The notes under the pieces are model-generated. The model saw nothing but the letters and a program-made list of their open reading frames with translations, was not told the DNA's origin and did not search any database. From Paraliomyxa sp041600735 (GTDB taxonomy: Bacteria; Myxococcota_A; Polyangia; Nannocystales; Nannocystaceae), in contig JBFIJN010000001.1 in assembly GCA_041600735.1 (NCBI GenBank), positions 13,118 through 77,117 of the forward strand: a stretch of 64,000 nucleotides of DNA. The letters run 5' to 3'. Shown one piece after another: positions 1-8,564 of the stretch. Made by a program: the position numbers and the translations under genes. Position 1 is the first letter of the stretch. Each line of letters opens with the position of its first letter.

Positions 1-337
1 CGACCGGGGTCCCCTCGGGGAACAGGTCGTAGGTGAGGTCTTGACCGACGGGGCACGAGGCCAGCATGTCTGCGGGGACGCGGAACTCTCGCACGTGCTT
101 GCGGGGCGAGACCTCGACCTGCTTGAAGCGACCGAGGTCGGCCTTGGTCATGCGCGAGGGCTTCTGCTCCACGAACCCAACCTGCAGCGCGGTGTAGCCG
201 TCGCGCTCGATCGTGCGGTGCGCGGTCACGGTGTTGCCCTTGACCAGCAGCACGGTCACGGGGAGACGGGTGCCGTCGGGGAGGAAGATCTGGGTCATGC
301 CCAGCTTCTTGGCGATGAGTCCGGGTTGGACGTTCAT
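1..337 (-). CDS. rplC: 50S ribosomal protein L3, N-terminal part (runs off the left edge)
   Basis: About 112 residues of ribosomal protein L3, an early-assembling protein of the large subunit near the peptidyl transferase centre. The family signature GLIxKKLGMTQIF is plain just after the start (residues 6-18), followed by VTVLLVKGNTV and a region on expanding basic residues. The ATG at 337-335 is preceded by a GAAGGA Shine-Dalgarno-like stretch. The gene continues beyond base 1, so the rest of the S10-type ribosomal operon should lie outside the window to the left. Directly upstream is tatD on the same strand, not rpsJ, so rplC appears to head its own transcript. Confidence 0.93.
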   Translation of the reverse strand, partial: MNVQPGLIAKKLGMTQIFLPDGTRLPVTVLLVKGNTVTAHRTIERDGYTALQVGFVEQKPSRMTKADLGRFKQVEVSPRKHVREFRVPADMLASCPVGQDLTYDLFPEGTPV

Positions 338-552
338 GGCGATGTTCCTTCGTGTACGAGGGCGAAGCGTGGCGCGGTGGCCAGAGGCTTCGGGGGACCG
401 AGCGGGCGTCGCGGGATTGCGACGAACGGGCGGCCGCGTGGGGTGGGGGACTATGGCCAAGGGGCCTCGGAGCGTCAAGCGAGCGGCCCGGCGGAGGCCG
501 CGAGCGCGTGAGACCACCCACGCTGACGCGCGGCATCGCGGCCCGAGCCGCG

Positions 553-1386
553 CTAGTGGGCGCTGGGAGCTGCTTCGAGGGGCGGCATGGCCAGCAGCGC
601 CCGGGTGTTGGTCGCGGCTTGGGAGGCGAGCGCGGGCGGGGCGACCCCGCGAACCTCCGCCAGTCGCATGCACGTGAACGCGACGTTGGCCGGCTCGTTC
701 TTCGCGCCGCGCATCGGCACCGGCGCCAGGTAGGGCGCATCGGTCTCGAGCAGGATGCGATCGTCGGGGACGATGCGCACCGCCTCGCGGATCTCCTCGG
801 CCGTGGTGAACGTCGCGATGCCCGAGAACGAGATGTGAAACCCCAGAGCGAGCCACGCCTCGGCCTCGCGCGGGCCGGCCGTGAAGCAGTGCACCATGCC
901 GGGGTCGCGCTCGCGGGGGCCCACCGCCTGCACGATCGCGAGCGCCTCGTCGTGGGCCTCGCGAATGTGCAGCACGATCGGCAGCCCCAGCCGCCGCGCC
1001 AGCGCCACGTGGGCCTCCAGCGAGGCGCGCTGCTCGGCCGGCGTCGACAGGTTGTAGTGGTAGTCGAGCCCAGTCTCACCGACCGCGAGCGCCTTGGGGT
1101 GGGCCAGCCGCGCTTCGAGCTCCGCGAGCGCGGTCGCGTCGGTGGTCTTGGCCTCGTGCGGGTGGATGCCGATCGCGGTGAACACGGTCGCGTGCGCATC
1201 GACCAGCGCCAGCGCGCGCGGCTGGCTCTCGCGCGAGCAGCCCACGTGCAGCACTTGCTCGACTCCGATCGCACGCGCGGCCGCCAGCGTCGCTGCGACG
1301 TCGTCGGCCATCGGTGGGTAGTCGAGGTGGCAGTGCGCGTCGACCAGGCCCGGGATCCGCGGCGGAGAAGGGCGTTGGCGTCCCAC
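553..1386 (-). CDS. tatD: TatD family metal-dependent DNase/hydrolase
   Basis: 277 residues, the usual length for this cytosolic TIM-barrel metallohydrolase family (3'-5' exonuclease/DNase activity is described for TatD). Metal-binding motifs are in order: DAHCHLD near the N-terminus, GETGLDYH in the middle (the bridging Glu), LHIRE, MVHCFTAG, and ETDAPYLAP near the C-terminus. The ATG start gives a short Pro-rich lead before the first motif. It sits upstream of rplC on the same strand with about 215 bases between them, and is divergent from the ATPase gene starting at 1454. Its substrate here cannot be told from sequence. Confidence 0.93.
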   Translation of the reverse strand: MGRQRPSPPRIPGLVDAHCHLDYPPMADDVAATLAAARAIGVEQVLHVGCSRESQPRALALVDAHATVFTAIGIHPHEAKTTDATALAELEARLAHPKALAVGETGLDYHYNLSTPAEQRASLEAHVALARRLGLPIVLHIREAHDEALAIVQAVGPRERDPGMVHCFTAGPREAEAWLALGFHISFSGIATFTTAEEIREAVRIVPDDRILLETDAPYLAPVPMRGAKNEPANVAFTCMRLAEVRGVAPPALASQAATNTRALLAMPPLEAAPSAH

Positions 1387-1453
1387 GGCGGCGACGCTAG
1401 CACGCGCTGGGATGGACCGGGTCGGCGTCGCTGGGCTAGGCTCGTCGTCGACG

Positions 1454-2497
1454 ATGGCGCTTCATTCCTTGCGGCTGCGAGACTTCGGTGCGTTCGAGGA
1501 CGCGACGTTCGAGTTTTGCCCTGGGCTCAACGTGATCATCGGGGAGAACGCGACCGGCAAGTCCCACGCGATGAAGGCGGCCTACAGCGTGCTGCGCTCG
1601 CTGCAACACCAAGGCGGCAAGCAAGACGCGAGTCAGCGCTCGTTTAGACTCGAAGAGAAGCTGCGCGGAGTCTTTCGACCCAAGGATGGCGAGATTGGTC
1701 GTTTGGTGAGACGAGGGCCCGACGGCAAGAAGGCAGTAGTGGAGCTGCTTGCGAGTGACTTCGACCTGAGGGCTGCATGGGGTCCTCAATCCATCGGGGA
1801 TCTCTTCCACGAGGGGGCGTTCGCCGGCTCGGCGGTCTTCGTGCCGAGCCGTGAGGTGTTCGCCATGTACGAGGGATTCGTTGCCGCATACGAAGGCCGT
1901 GAGCTCGCGTTCGACGAGACCTACTACGACATCTGCAAGTTGCTGAGCGCCACACCGCTGCGCGGAGAGAGAGCTGAGCGTGCGCAAGCGCTGCTCGAGC
2001 CGCTTCGTGAGGTGCTCGGAGGTGAGGTCTCCAATACCGACGGACGCTTCTATCTCAAGCAAGGCGTTGTCGACTTGGAGGCGCACCTCGTCGCTGAAGG
2101 CCTTCGCAAGATCGCCTCGCTCTACCACCTCATCAACACGGGAGCCTTGACCCGCGACAGTATTCTGTTCTGGGACGAGCCCGAAGCCAGTCTCAACCCG
2201 CGGCTCGTCGAGTACGTCGTGCAGTTCCTCGTGGGTCTGGTCGGCGGCGGTGTACAGGTGATCCTAGCGTCCCACGACTACCTGCTCACGCACCGGCTCT
2301 CGGTATTGGCCGAGTACGGGAAGCTGCCGAAGGACACTCAGATGCGGTTCTTCTCGCTGCTTCGGCCAGGGGGGCCGGCCTCCCCCGTCGAGGTGGAGCA
2401 CGGGGACACGCTCGCCGCCCTCGCGCACAATCCCATCCTCGATGAGTTCGCGCGCTTTCATGAGGACGAAGAGCAGCTGGCCTTCGAAGCTGGGTGA
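1454..2497 (+). CDS. AAA/ABC-type ATPase of the RecF/OLD-like group
   Basis: 347 residues. The N-terminus has the layout of SMC/RecF-like ATPases: a LRLRDFGAF strand, then the Walker A motif GENATGKS (about residues 33-40). The C-terminal half carries a Walker B region ILFWDEPEASLNP and an ASHD switch-like His. There is no Toprim nuclease domain, so it is not a full OLD protein. An earlier in-frame ATG at 1412 is possible, but the family homology begins at 1454. Base composition is less GC-skewed than the flanking genes, which hints at transfer. Its stop overlaps a GTG of the next gene (GTGA), so the two are probably translated together. Exact function unknown; an ATPase paired with a nuclease-like partner suggests a defence or restriction role. 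Confidence 0.8.
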   Translation: MALHSLRLRDFGAFEDATFEFCPGLNVIIGENATGKSHAMKAAYSVLRSLQHQGGKQDASQRSFRLEEKLRGVFRPKDGEIGRLVRRGPDGKKAVVELLASDFDLRAAWGPQSIGDLFHEGAFAGSAVFVPSREVFAMYEGFVAAYEGRELAFDETYYDICKLLSATPLRGERAERAQALLEPLREVLGGEVSNTDGRFYLKQGVVDLEAHLVAEGLRKIASLYHLINTGALTRDSILFWDEPEASLNPRLVEYVVQFLVGLVGGGVQVILASHDYLLTHRLSVLAEYGKLPKDTQMRFFSLLRPGGPASPVEVEHGDTLAALAHNPILDEFARFHEDEEQLAFEAG

Positions 2498-2508
2498 AGG
2501 ACCGACCG

Positions 2509-3077
2509 ATGACCGCGACGATCGTAGAAGAGGATCTCGAGGTCGTGCTCGGCGACGAGTGGGACGTCGTAGTCAAGTGGGACGACTGTCCCGCCTATCG
2601 CAATGGGATCCACAAGCTCGGAGACTGCAAGGCAGTCGACGTGCTCGCTTTCAGCGAAGCCCGTCGTGAGTTGCTCATGATCGAGCTCAAGGACTTCCGA
2701 CGCCATAGAATCGAGAACAAGGACCGCATCCGACGAGGGGAGCTGTTCGTCGAGGTTGGGCACAAGGTTCGCGACACCCTTGCCGGGGTCACAGCTGCAG
2801 CTCGCAACGGCGGTGACGCCAAGCTCGTTCGGCTCGCGACCGAGCTCGCCAGTCCACACGTCTGACGGTAATCTTGTGGCTCGAGGAAGATCGGGGAGCG
2901 AGCGGTCCCCCGCGCGCGTTGGATCAACGCCAGGAGAATCGCCGAGGTGCCAGGAAGCAGCGACTCAAACAGGCGGTGCGGTGGCTGACTCCACACGCCA
3001 TGATCTGCTCGCGGACGGGCTCGAGCCTGGAAGACAAGGGGATCCAAGTGCGAGCCCAGCGGCGAGCTCCCCAATAG
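2509..3077 (+). pseudogene. Nuclease-like partner of the ATPase, interrupted by a frameshift
   Basis: The first frame (from ATG 2509, or GTG 2494 overlapping the ATPase stop) gives about 119 residues and stops at 2863-2865. It holds an acidic pair spaced as in PD-(D/E)XK nucleases: VDVLAF, then about a dozen residues later MIELKDF. Another frame is open across the stop and continues to 3077, reading TVILWLEED and then a basic tail with KQRLKQAVRWL, which looks like a natural C-terminus. One lost or gained base near 2850-2865 would join the two into a protein of about 190 residues. GAAGG precedes ATG 2509. Either the gene is a recent pseudogene or the base call is wrong. The nuclease reading rests on two short motifs only. 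Confidence 0.55.
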
Positions 3078-3109
3078 CCGCCAAGCATCACCTCCTCGAC
3101 GGCTCTTGC

Positions 3110-4294
3110 TCACCCCGCCGGGATCGTCGCGCAGCCGAACTGGATCTCGATCGCCCCGTCCTCCGCCAGCTGGATCTTGTTGCAGGTCTGCGGGCACATC
3201 ACGATCATCGTCGGGGCCGCCGGGTTGTCGTAGTGCCAGCCGTCGACCACGTTGGGGCAGTCGGCGGCCGAATTCACGCGACCGATCGGGAGCACGCCGC
3301 CCATCCCATCGTCGAACTCGAGGTTGACCTCGTCGGGGTCGAACTCCAGGCCATCGGGCGGCGCGGGGATCTCGAACTCGCACGAGAGCGCGCTGCCGCC
3401 GATCACCTCGGTCACGAGCACGTCGAACACGGCCTGGAAGTCCTGGGCGCACAGATCGGCCGCCACCCCGCCGGTGTTGTTGGACAGCGTGATGTAGTTG
3501 CTGCCGATGCCGGCCGCGCTCGGGCAGTTCGAATGGCAGACGACCGAGTGATGCACATAGCCCGCATAGCTCGGATCGAGCGCCTGGAACTGGGCATCGA
3601 ACGAATTCCACGTGATGTTCGAGGTGTCGTCGGTCACCACCACGATGTGCTTGGTCGCCTCCTCGCGGATCGCCCCCGCCCACTGTGCATGGGTGTTGAG
3701 CACCATCTGCCACGCGTTGTGGCTACCCACCGACTGGTTCACGTGGGTGAACGTCGGCGGGTTGTTGTCGGCCAGCGGGCACCCGCCGCCCCCCAGCGGC
3801 GGGGCGATGCAGATCCCGTTGCCCTGGTTGGGGTAGCTCGAGACCAACACCACGTGCACGTCGATGCCGCTCGCGATGATCTGGTTGGAGAAGTCGTTCA
3901 TGTGGGCTTGGATCTGCCCCGCCTCGAAGCTCATCGAGCCGGAGTTGTCCACCACGAAGATGATGTCGGCGGGCAGCGGGACGAGCTCGGCCGCCTCGCT
4001 CACCGCCGCGCACTCCATCTCGCCGGGGGGCACGCCATCGTCGTTCCCGCCGAGATCGAACTTTGGGTTGCCGTCGGTCACGCCGTCCGCGCCCTCGGAT
4101 CCCTCGCCGCCCTCCGCGGTGCCGCCGTCGGTCATGCCCCCGCCGTCGTTGCCCTCGGTGTCGCCCCCGTCGAGACCGGGGAGGCCGATGCCGCTGCCCG
4201 CCCCGCCGGGACGACCGCCGTCGCCTCCACAGCCGCTGGCCACCAACGTCGCCGCCATCACCCACGCACGATTGACCCCGCGCTGGAACTGCAT
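3110..4294 (-). CDS. Secreted lipoprotein with von Willebrand factor A-like domain
   Basis: 394 residues. The N-terminus has a short signal peptide ending in a lipobox (VASGC), so the mature protein should be lipid-anchored. A low-complexity linker rich in Gly, Asp, Thr and Glu (residues about 25-90) is followed by a VWA-like domain with the metal-site motif DIIFVVDNSGSMS (Asp-x-Ser-x-Ser) and VVVTDD later in the fold. Paired cysteines at the C-terminus suggest disulfides. A similar protein is encoded at 57222-58322, so this is a paralogous family in this genome. Ligand and role are unknown. Confidence 0.85.
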   Translation of the reverse strand: MQFQRGVNRAWVMAATLVASGCGGDGGRPGGAGSGIGLPGLDGGDTEGNDGGGMTDGGTAEGGEGSEGADGVTDGNPKFDLGGNDDGVPPGEMECAAVSEAAELVPLPADIIFVVDNSGSMSFEAGQIQAHMNDFSNQIIASGIDVHVVLVSSYPNQGNGICIAPPLGGGGCPLADNNPPTFTHVNQSVGSHNAWQMVLNTHAQWAGAIREEATKHIVVVTDDTSNITWNSFDAQFQALDPSYAGYVHHSVVCHSNCPSAAGIGSNYITLSNNTGGVAADLCAQDFQAVFDVLVTEVIGGSALSCEFEIPAPPDGLEFDPDEVNLEFDDGMGGVLPIGRVNSAADCPNVVDGWHYDNPAAPTMIVMCPQTCNKIQLAEDGAIEIQFGCATIPAG

Positions 4295-4389
4295 CGGTGA
4301 GTAGGACACCGCCCTACGCGAGCCTTTCCGGCGGGTCCGTACGATTGGGCGAGTTGCCCAGCGCCCCCGCCGAGTCGCTCGATCCCGCC

Positions 4390-5424
4390 CTAGTGCGGCG
4401 GGGTTGCGTGATTTGCGCGATCGCGCGAAGCGAGCAGCTCGAGGTTGGCGAACGCATCGCGGACCGCCTCGCGCACGGCCGCGCGCGGGTGCCAGCGCAG
4501 CCGCTCGAGCAGGCGTCGGCCGGGATCCTCCCCACCCGGCGCCATGCGGGCGAGCGCATACGCAGCGCGCACCCGGGTGATCGAAGAGAGCCACCAGCGC
4601 TGCGCCAGCCGCTGCACGATCTCGATCTCTTCGGGTCCCCCACCCGCGAGCGCGGCCAGGGCCTCGAGCGCGCGATCGCGGTGAGCTCGCACCACCAGCG
4701 CCTGCAAGAGCCGCGGTCGCGCGCTCGCTCGGCGGGCGGCCGCCAGCGTCACCGCCGCTTCGAATCCCAGCGTCTCCATCCCCTCGGGCCCCGCAACGAG
4801 CGCCTCGAGGGCCTCGCACGCGCGTGGGCCCGGCGGATCGAGGTAGGCGATCGCCTCGACCAGCCCCTCGCGCACCGCGTGGAGCTCCTCGCGGGCGAGC
4901 GCCTCCACGAGCGCGTCCTCGGCCGCCTCACCCGCAATCTCGACCAGCGCGAGCGCCCCCTGGTAGCGCAGATCCGGCGCCTCGGCATGCAGCGCCGTCT
5001 CCACGTGGGCCTGGATCTCACGCCGCAGCGCAGGCTCGACCCCGGCGTCGGTGGCCGCGCGATGCAGCCGCGTGGCGGCCATCATCGCCGACTCGCGCAA
5101 GAACGCCAGGTCTTCGCGATCCCCCGTGAGCCCCAGCCACGGCGCCGTGGCCTCGAGTACCTCCGCATCGCCGAGCAACCCGAGGCCGACCGCCGCGGTG
5201 CCACGCAGCACCGCGGTCTCGCGCTCGTCGAGCAGCCCGCGCAGGGCCTGGAGCACCGCCTCGCCGCGCGGGTGCTCGGTGGCCGCTTGCCAGCGCGGGC
5301 CCGGCTGGCCGAGCTCGTGTAGCAGCGCTCGCGCCAGGTTGGCCGCCGCCTGGAAGCGATACTGATCCTTGTTGCTGCTCACGTCGCGCAAGGCGGCGTC
5401 GAGCGTGATCTCGGGGGCCAGCAT
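4390..5424 (-). CDS. HEAT-repeat protein
   Basis: 344 residues, almost entirely Ala/Leu/Glu/Arg helices in a repeating pattern (for example ALRGLLDERETAVLRGTAAVGLGLLGD and YALARMAPGGEDPG), as in HEAT or PBS-lyase HEAT-like scaffold proteins. No signal peptide or membrane segment, so probably cytosolic. Its ATG shares one base with the stop of holB (TGATG), so it is likely translated together with the clamp-loader subunit. Whether it takes part in replication is inference from that coupling alone. Confidence 0.75.
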   Translation of the reverse strand: MLAPEITLDAALRDVSSNKDQYRFQAAANLARALLHELGQPGPRWQAATEHPRGEAVLQALRGLLDERETAVLRGTAAVGLGLLGDAEVLEATAPWLGLTGDREDLAFLRESAMMAATRLHRAATDAGVEPALRREIQAHVETALHAEAPDLRYQGALALVEIAGEAAEDALVEALAREELHAVREGLVEAIAYLDPPGPRACEALEALVAGPEGMETLGFEAAVTLAAARRASARPRLLQALVVRAHRDRALEALAALAGGGPEEIEIVQRLAQRWWLSSITRVRAAYALARMAPGGEDPGRRLLERLRWHPRAAVREAVRDAFANLELLASRDRANHATPPH

Positions 5425-6536
5425 CAGCGGGCGAGCTCCAACAAGGTCTGCTCGAGGGCCAGCCGCACGTTGGGGTTGCGCGGCAGCGCATCGAGCAAGG
5501 CGGTGAGGCGATCGATCTGGTGGAGCTGCGCCGAGACGTCGACCGCGGCCGCAGGCAGGCCGGGAAGGCCTTGGCCGTCGCGCAGTCGCTCGCGCAGGTG
5601 CAGCAACCATAGATCGATCACGCGCCCACACGCGTCGCGCTCGCGGGCGGGCCGGCCCGGTCCCGGGCCGCCGCTGGCCTGCGTCCACGCCGACCACAGC
5701 GCCCCTCGGTCCCCGCTGAAGATCCCCGCGGGCCCCTCCGCCACCGCCTCCATCGCGCAGCGAACGACCGACATCTCATCGGCGAGCGACGCGTCGGCCA
5801 AGAGCTCGAGCGCCTGGCCCACGCTCCCCTGCGAGAGCCGCACGGCCAGCTCGCGCCGCGCGGGGTCGACGGGCTCGGGGGTCGCCGCGGGCTCGGCATC
5901 GGCCTTCGCCTTGCTGCGCCGCACCGGGCCTTCGGTTGGCCCCTCGGCCGCGGCCTTGGCCTCCGCCGCGCGCCGCACGAGCACCTCGTCGAGCACCTGC
6001 CCGACCAGCGCCAGCGGCAGCGGTCCCAGTCGCACGGGCAGGCAGCGACTGCGGATCGTGGGCAGCAGACCCGCGGCGTGGCTCGTGATCATCACGAAGC
6101 GCACCCCGGGGTTGGGCTCCTCGATCGTCTTGAGCAGCGCGTTGTAGGCCTGCTCGGTCAGCGCGTCGGCGGGATCGAAGACCACCAGGTGATGGTTGCC
6201 CTCGAAGGGCGCGTGCTGCAGGCGGTTGGCCAGCTCGCGTGCTGCCTCGACCTTGATCTTCCCGCCTTCGACCTCGGGCACCACCCACTCCACCCCGGCG
6301 TGGGCATTGGTGAGCACGCGGTGGCAGCTCGGGCACGTGCCGCAGCCCACCGCCGGTCGCACGGTGCAGTGCAGCGCGCAGGCCATCCCGCGGGCGACGA
6401 CCGCCTTGCCGATCCCCCGCGGCCCCATGAAGATGAGGCCGTGGTGGAGCTGATCGCGGGCGATCGCGCGCGAGAGCCGGGCCTGGGCGTGGGCGTGGCC
6501 CAGCACGCCGGGAAACGAGGGCGAAGCGTCGGACAT
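5424..6536 (-). CDS. holB: DNA polymerase III delta' subunit (clamp loader)
   Basis: 370 residues. The AAA+ module is clear: a degenerate-looking P-loop GPRGIGKAVVARG, a zinc-binding cluster of cysteines after it (CGTCPSC region), HHLVVFDPADALTEQAYNALLKTIEEP as the sensor/Walker B stretch with the typical LLKTLEEP-like motif, and TIRSRC (arginine finger SRC motif). The C-terminal part is longer and Ala-rich. An upstream in-frame start would add a non-conserved leader, so the ATG at 6536 was chosen. It is followed by the coupled HEAT-repeat gene. Confidence 0.9.
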   Translation of the reverse strand: MSDASPSFPGVLGHAHAQARLSRAIARDQLHHGLIFMGPRGIGKAVVARGMACALHCTVRPAVGCGTCPSCHRVLTNAHAGVEWVVPEVEGGKIKVEAARELANRLQHAPFEGNHHLVVFDPADALTEQAYNALLKTIEEPNPGVRFVMITSHAAGLLPTIRSRCLPVRLGPLPLALVGQVLDEVLVRRAAEAKAAAEGPTEGPVRRSKAKADAEPAATPEPVDPARRELAVRLSQGSVGQALELLADASLADEMSVVRCAMEAVAEGPAGIFSGDRGALWSAWTQASGGPGPGRPARERDACGRVIDLWLLHLRERLRDGQGLPGLPAAAVDVSAQLHQIDRLTALLDALPRNPNVRLALEQTLLELAR

Positions 6537-6673
6537 CGGGAGGCGCGGGAGGAAGCGAAGCGGAGCGTAGCAGCCAGTGGCGGGGAATCGCTCATGCGAA
6601 TGCAATACCGCGGCGCGCGGCCCCCTTAGCCGTGGCGCGGGGCCGCTGCTACTCTGCCCCCGCGGACCGCCCC

Positions 6674-7375
6674 ATGAGCAACAAGCCCGGAATCTTCAGC
6701 CGCCTCAAGAACAGCATCTCGAGCGCCCTCAACGACGCGGTCGACGCGGTCTCCGACCCAGGCCAGGAGGTCGCGCTGATGATCGACGACCTCGGCACGC
6801 AGATCCAGGAATCCGAGAAGGATCTGCGCCAGGCCATCGTCGACCGCAAGATGCTCGAGCGCAAGATCGTCGAGCTCGAGACCTCCGAGAAGCAGTGGCA
6901 GGGCAAGGCCGAGCAGGCGCTGCGGCTCGGCGACGAGGAGCTCGCCCGCGCCGCGCTCGCGCGCAAGGGTGACTACTCCCTGCAGCTCCTCGACGCGCGC
7001 GCCGGCCTCGCCGAGCAGACGCGCCTCGCCGACAGCATGCAGGTGCAGATCAAGGAAGCCAAGGCCAAGCACAAGTCGCTCAACTTGCGTCGCGGCTCGC
7101 TCATGGTCCAGGCGCGGGCCGCCAAGCGGGGCGTCGCGCCCGGCAACCTCAGCGACGGCGGCACGCTCTCGCGGCTCGACGACATCGAGAACAAGATCAA
7201 CCAGCTCGAGGCCCTCAACGAGGTCCACGCCGAGCTCAGCGGCGCGACGGCCGAGGACATGGCGGTCGATGCCAAGCTCGCCGAGCTCGAGGGCACGAGC
7301 GGCCTCGACGACGAGCTCGCCAAGCTCAAGGCCAAGATGGCGCAGAAGAGCTTGCCCGAGGCCAGCGAAGACTAG
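6674..7375 (+). CDS. pspA: PspA/IM30 (ESCRT-III-like) family membrane-stress protein
   Basis: 233 residues, nearly all coiled coil. The start has the amphipathic helix typical of the family (GIFSRLKNSISSAL) and the early motif DPGQEVALMIDDL, which corresponds to the conserved DPxxxLxxxIxD stretch of PspA/Vipp1. Long heptad helices with Glu, Lys and Arg follow up to about residue 150, then a shorter helical tail. Such proteins assemble on the inner face of the membrane and help it withstand stress. It stands alone, divergent from holB; no pspF or pspBC is visible. Confidence 0.85.
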   Translation: MSNKPGIFSRLKNSISSALNDAVDAVSDPGQEVALMIDDLGTQIQESEKDLRQAIVDRKMLERKIVELETSEKQWQGKAEQALRLGDEELARAALARKGDYSLQLLDARAGLAEQTRLADSMQVQIKEAKAKHKSLNLRRGSLMVQARAAKRGVAPGNLSDGGTLSRLDDIENKINQLEALNEVHAELSGATAEDMAVDAKLAELEGTSGLDDELAKLKAKMAQKSLPEASED

Positions 7376-7449
7376 GGACACCCCCTAGCGCCGAGCATTG
7401 GCGGCCGCGGGTGGTCTCGCGATCGCGCTTCCGCTAGGATCGCGAGGCG

Positions 7450-8019
7450 ATGACCGTTCCTGCCCATCGCCGTGCCACCTACGACGACGTGCTGCGAGCA
7501 CCCCCGCACGTGGTCGCCGAGGTGCTCTTCGGCGTGCTGCACACGCATCCGCGCCCCACGCTGCGACACGCCAATGCGTCGTCGCACCTCGGTGGGTTGC
7601 TGTTCGGTCCGTTTCGCATCGGGCAGGGCGGCCCAGGCGGCTGGGTGATCTACGACGAGCCCGAGCTGCACCTTGGCGGCGAGCCCGACATCGTCGTGCC
7701 CGACCTCGCCGGCTGGCGCCGCGAGCGGCTCGCGGGGCTGCCCGACGACGCCGCCTGGACCTCGATCGCGCCCGACTGGATCTGCGAGGTGCTCTCGCCC
7801 TCGACCCAGGCGATCGATCGCGCCGAGAAGATGGACATCTACCTGCGCGAGCAGGTCGGACACGTGTGGCTGGTCGACCCCGTGGCGCGCACGCTCGAGA
7901 TCTATCGCCGAGCGGATGACGTGTGGCAGCGACTCGCGGTGCACCGCGACCACGCGTCCGTGCGAGCCGAGCCGTTCGACGCGATCGAGCTGCGGCTCGG
8001 GTTGCTGTGGGAGCGCTAG
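7450..8019 (+). CDS. Uma2/DUF820 family PD-(D/E)XK endonuclease-like protein
   Basis: 189 residues, the family's normal length. The nuclease core is visible as EPDIVVPDLAGW (first acidic residue) followed by WICEVLSPST (E in the ExK position region) and RAEKMDIYLREQVGHVWLVDP, the usual strand-helix ending. ATG 7450 comes soon after the pspA stop, but with 74 bases between them co-transcription is uncertain. These proteins are common, often in several copies, in myxobacteria and cyanobacteria. Their biological target is not known. Confidence 0.85.
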   Translation: MTVPAHRRATYDDVLRAPPHVVAEVLFGVLHTHPRPTLRHANASSHLGGLLFGPFRIGQGGPGGWVIYDEPELHLGGEPDIVVPDLAGWRRERLAGLPDDAAWTSIAPDWICEVLSPSTQAIDRAEKMDIYLREQVGHVWLVDPVARTLEIYRRADDVWQRLAVHRDHASVRAEPFDAIELRLGLLWER

Positions 8020-8022
8020 CGC

Positions 8023-8466
8023 TCACTCCGCCAGCTTCACGCCGCCCTCGGTGCGCTCGAACAGCAGCTCCACGTCCCACAGCAGCGTGCTGTCGAGCGT
8101 GCGGCGGATCGACACCGTCGCGCGCCCCTGATCCTCGTCATCGAGCATCTTGTAGGCCACGCGGTGCTTGTAGCGCTCGCGCGGGAGGATGAAGCCGGTC
8201 CAGTCCGGCGTGCCCTCGGTGATCACGAACCCGTGGGTCTTCACATCCAGCACCAGGTTGTCGGTCTGCTCGATGCCGGTGGAGACCATCTCCATCACGA
8301 GCTCCACCTCGTTGGTCGCGAGCTGCCGCCAGCCCACGTCCACGCGGAAGGTCGCGCCCTGGTCTTCGACCGTATCGGAGGCAGCAGGCGCGAGGGTGGG
8401 GGCCTGCGCCGGCTTGGCGCAGGCGCACGCCAGGACGACGGCGAGCAGGGCAGAAGAGCGAAGCAT
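8023..8466 (-). CDS. Small conserved lipoprotein
   Basis: 147 residues. A signal peptide of about 16 residues with a lipobox-like LACAC points to lipid attachment. The mature part is beta-rich, with VDVGWRQLATNEVELVMEMVS and a C-terminal WDVELLFERTEGG, and has no cofactor motif I recognise. It converges with the Uma2-type gene with only 3 bases between stops. Function unknown. Confidence 0.7.
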   Translation of the reverse strand: MLRSSALLAVVLACACAKPAQAPTLAPAASDTVEDQGATFRVDVGWRQLATNEVELVMEMVSTGIEQTDNLVLDVKTHGFVITEGTPDWTGFILPRERYKHRVAYKMLDDEDQGRATVSIRRTLDSTLLWDVELLFERTEGGVKLAE

Positions 8467-8564
8467 GACCGCGAGGATACACCCGCTCGCCCGACCCTCG
8501 GAGCCCCGGGGAGCCCGAGGCGGGGCCTCGCGGGGCGACATTGCTATCATCTGCGCCAGGCCAG

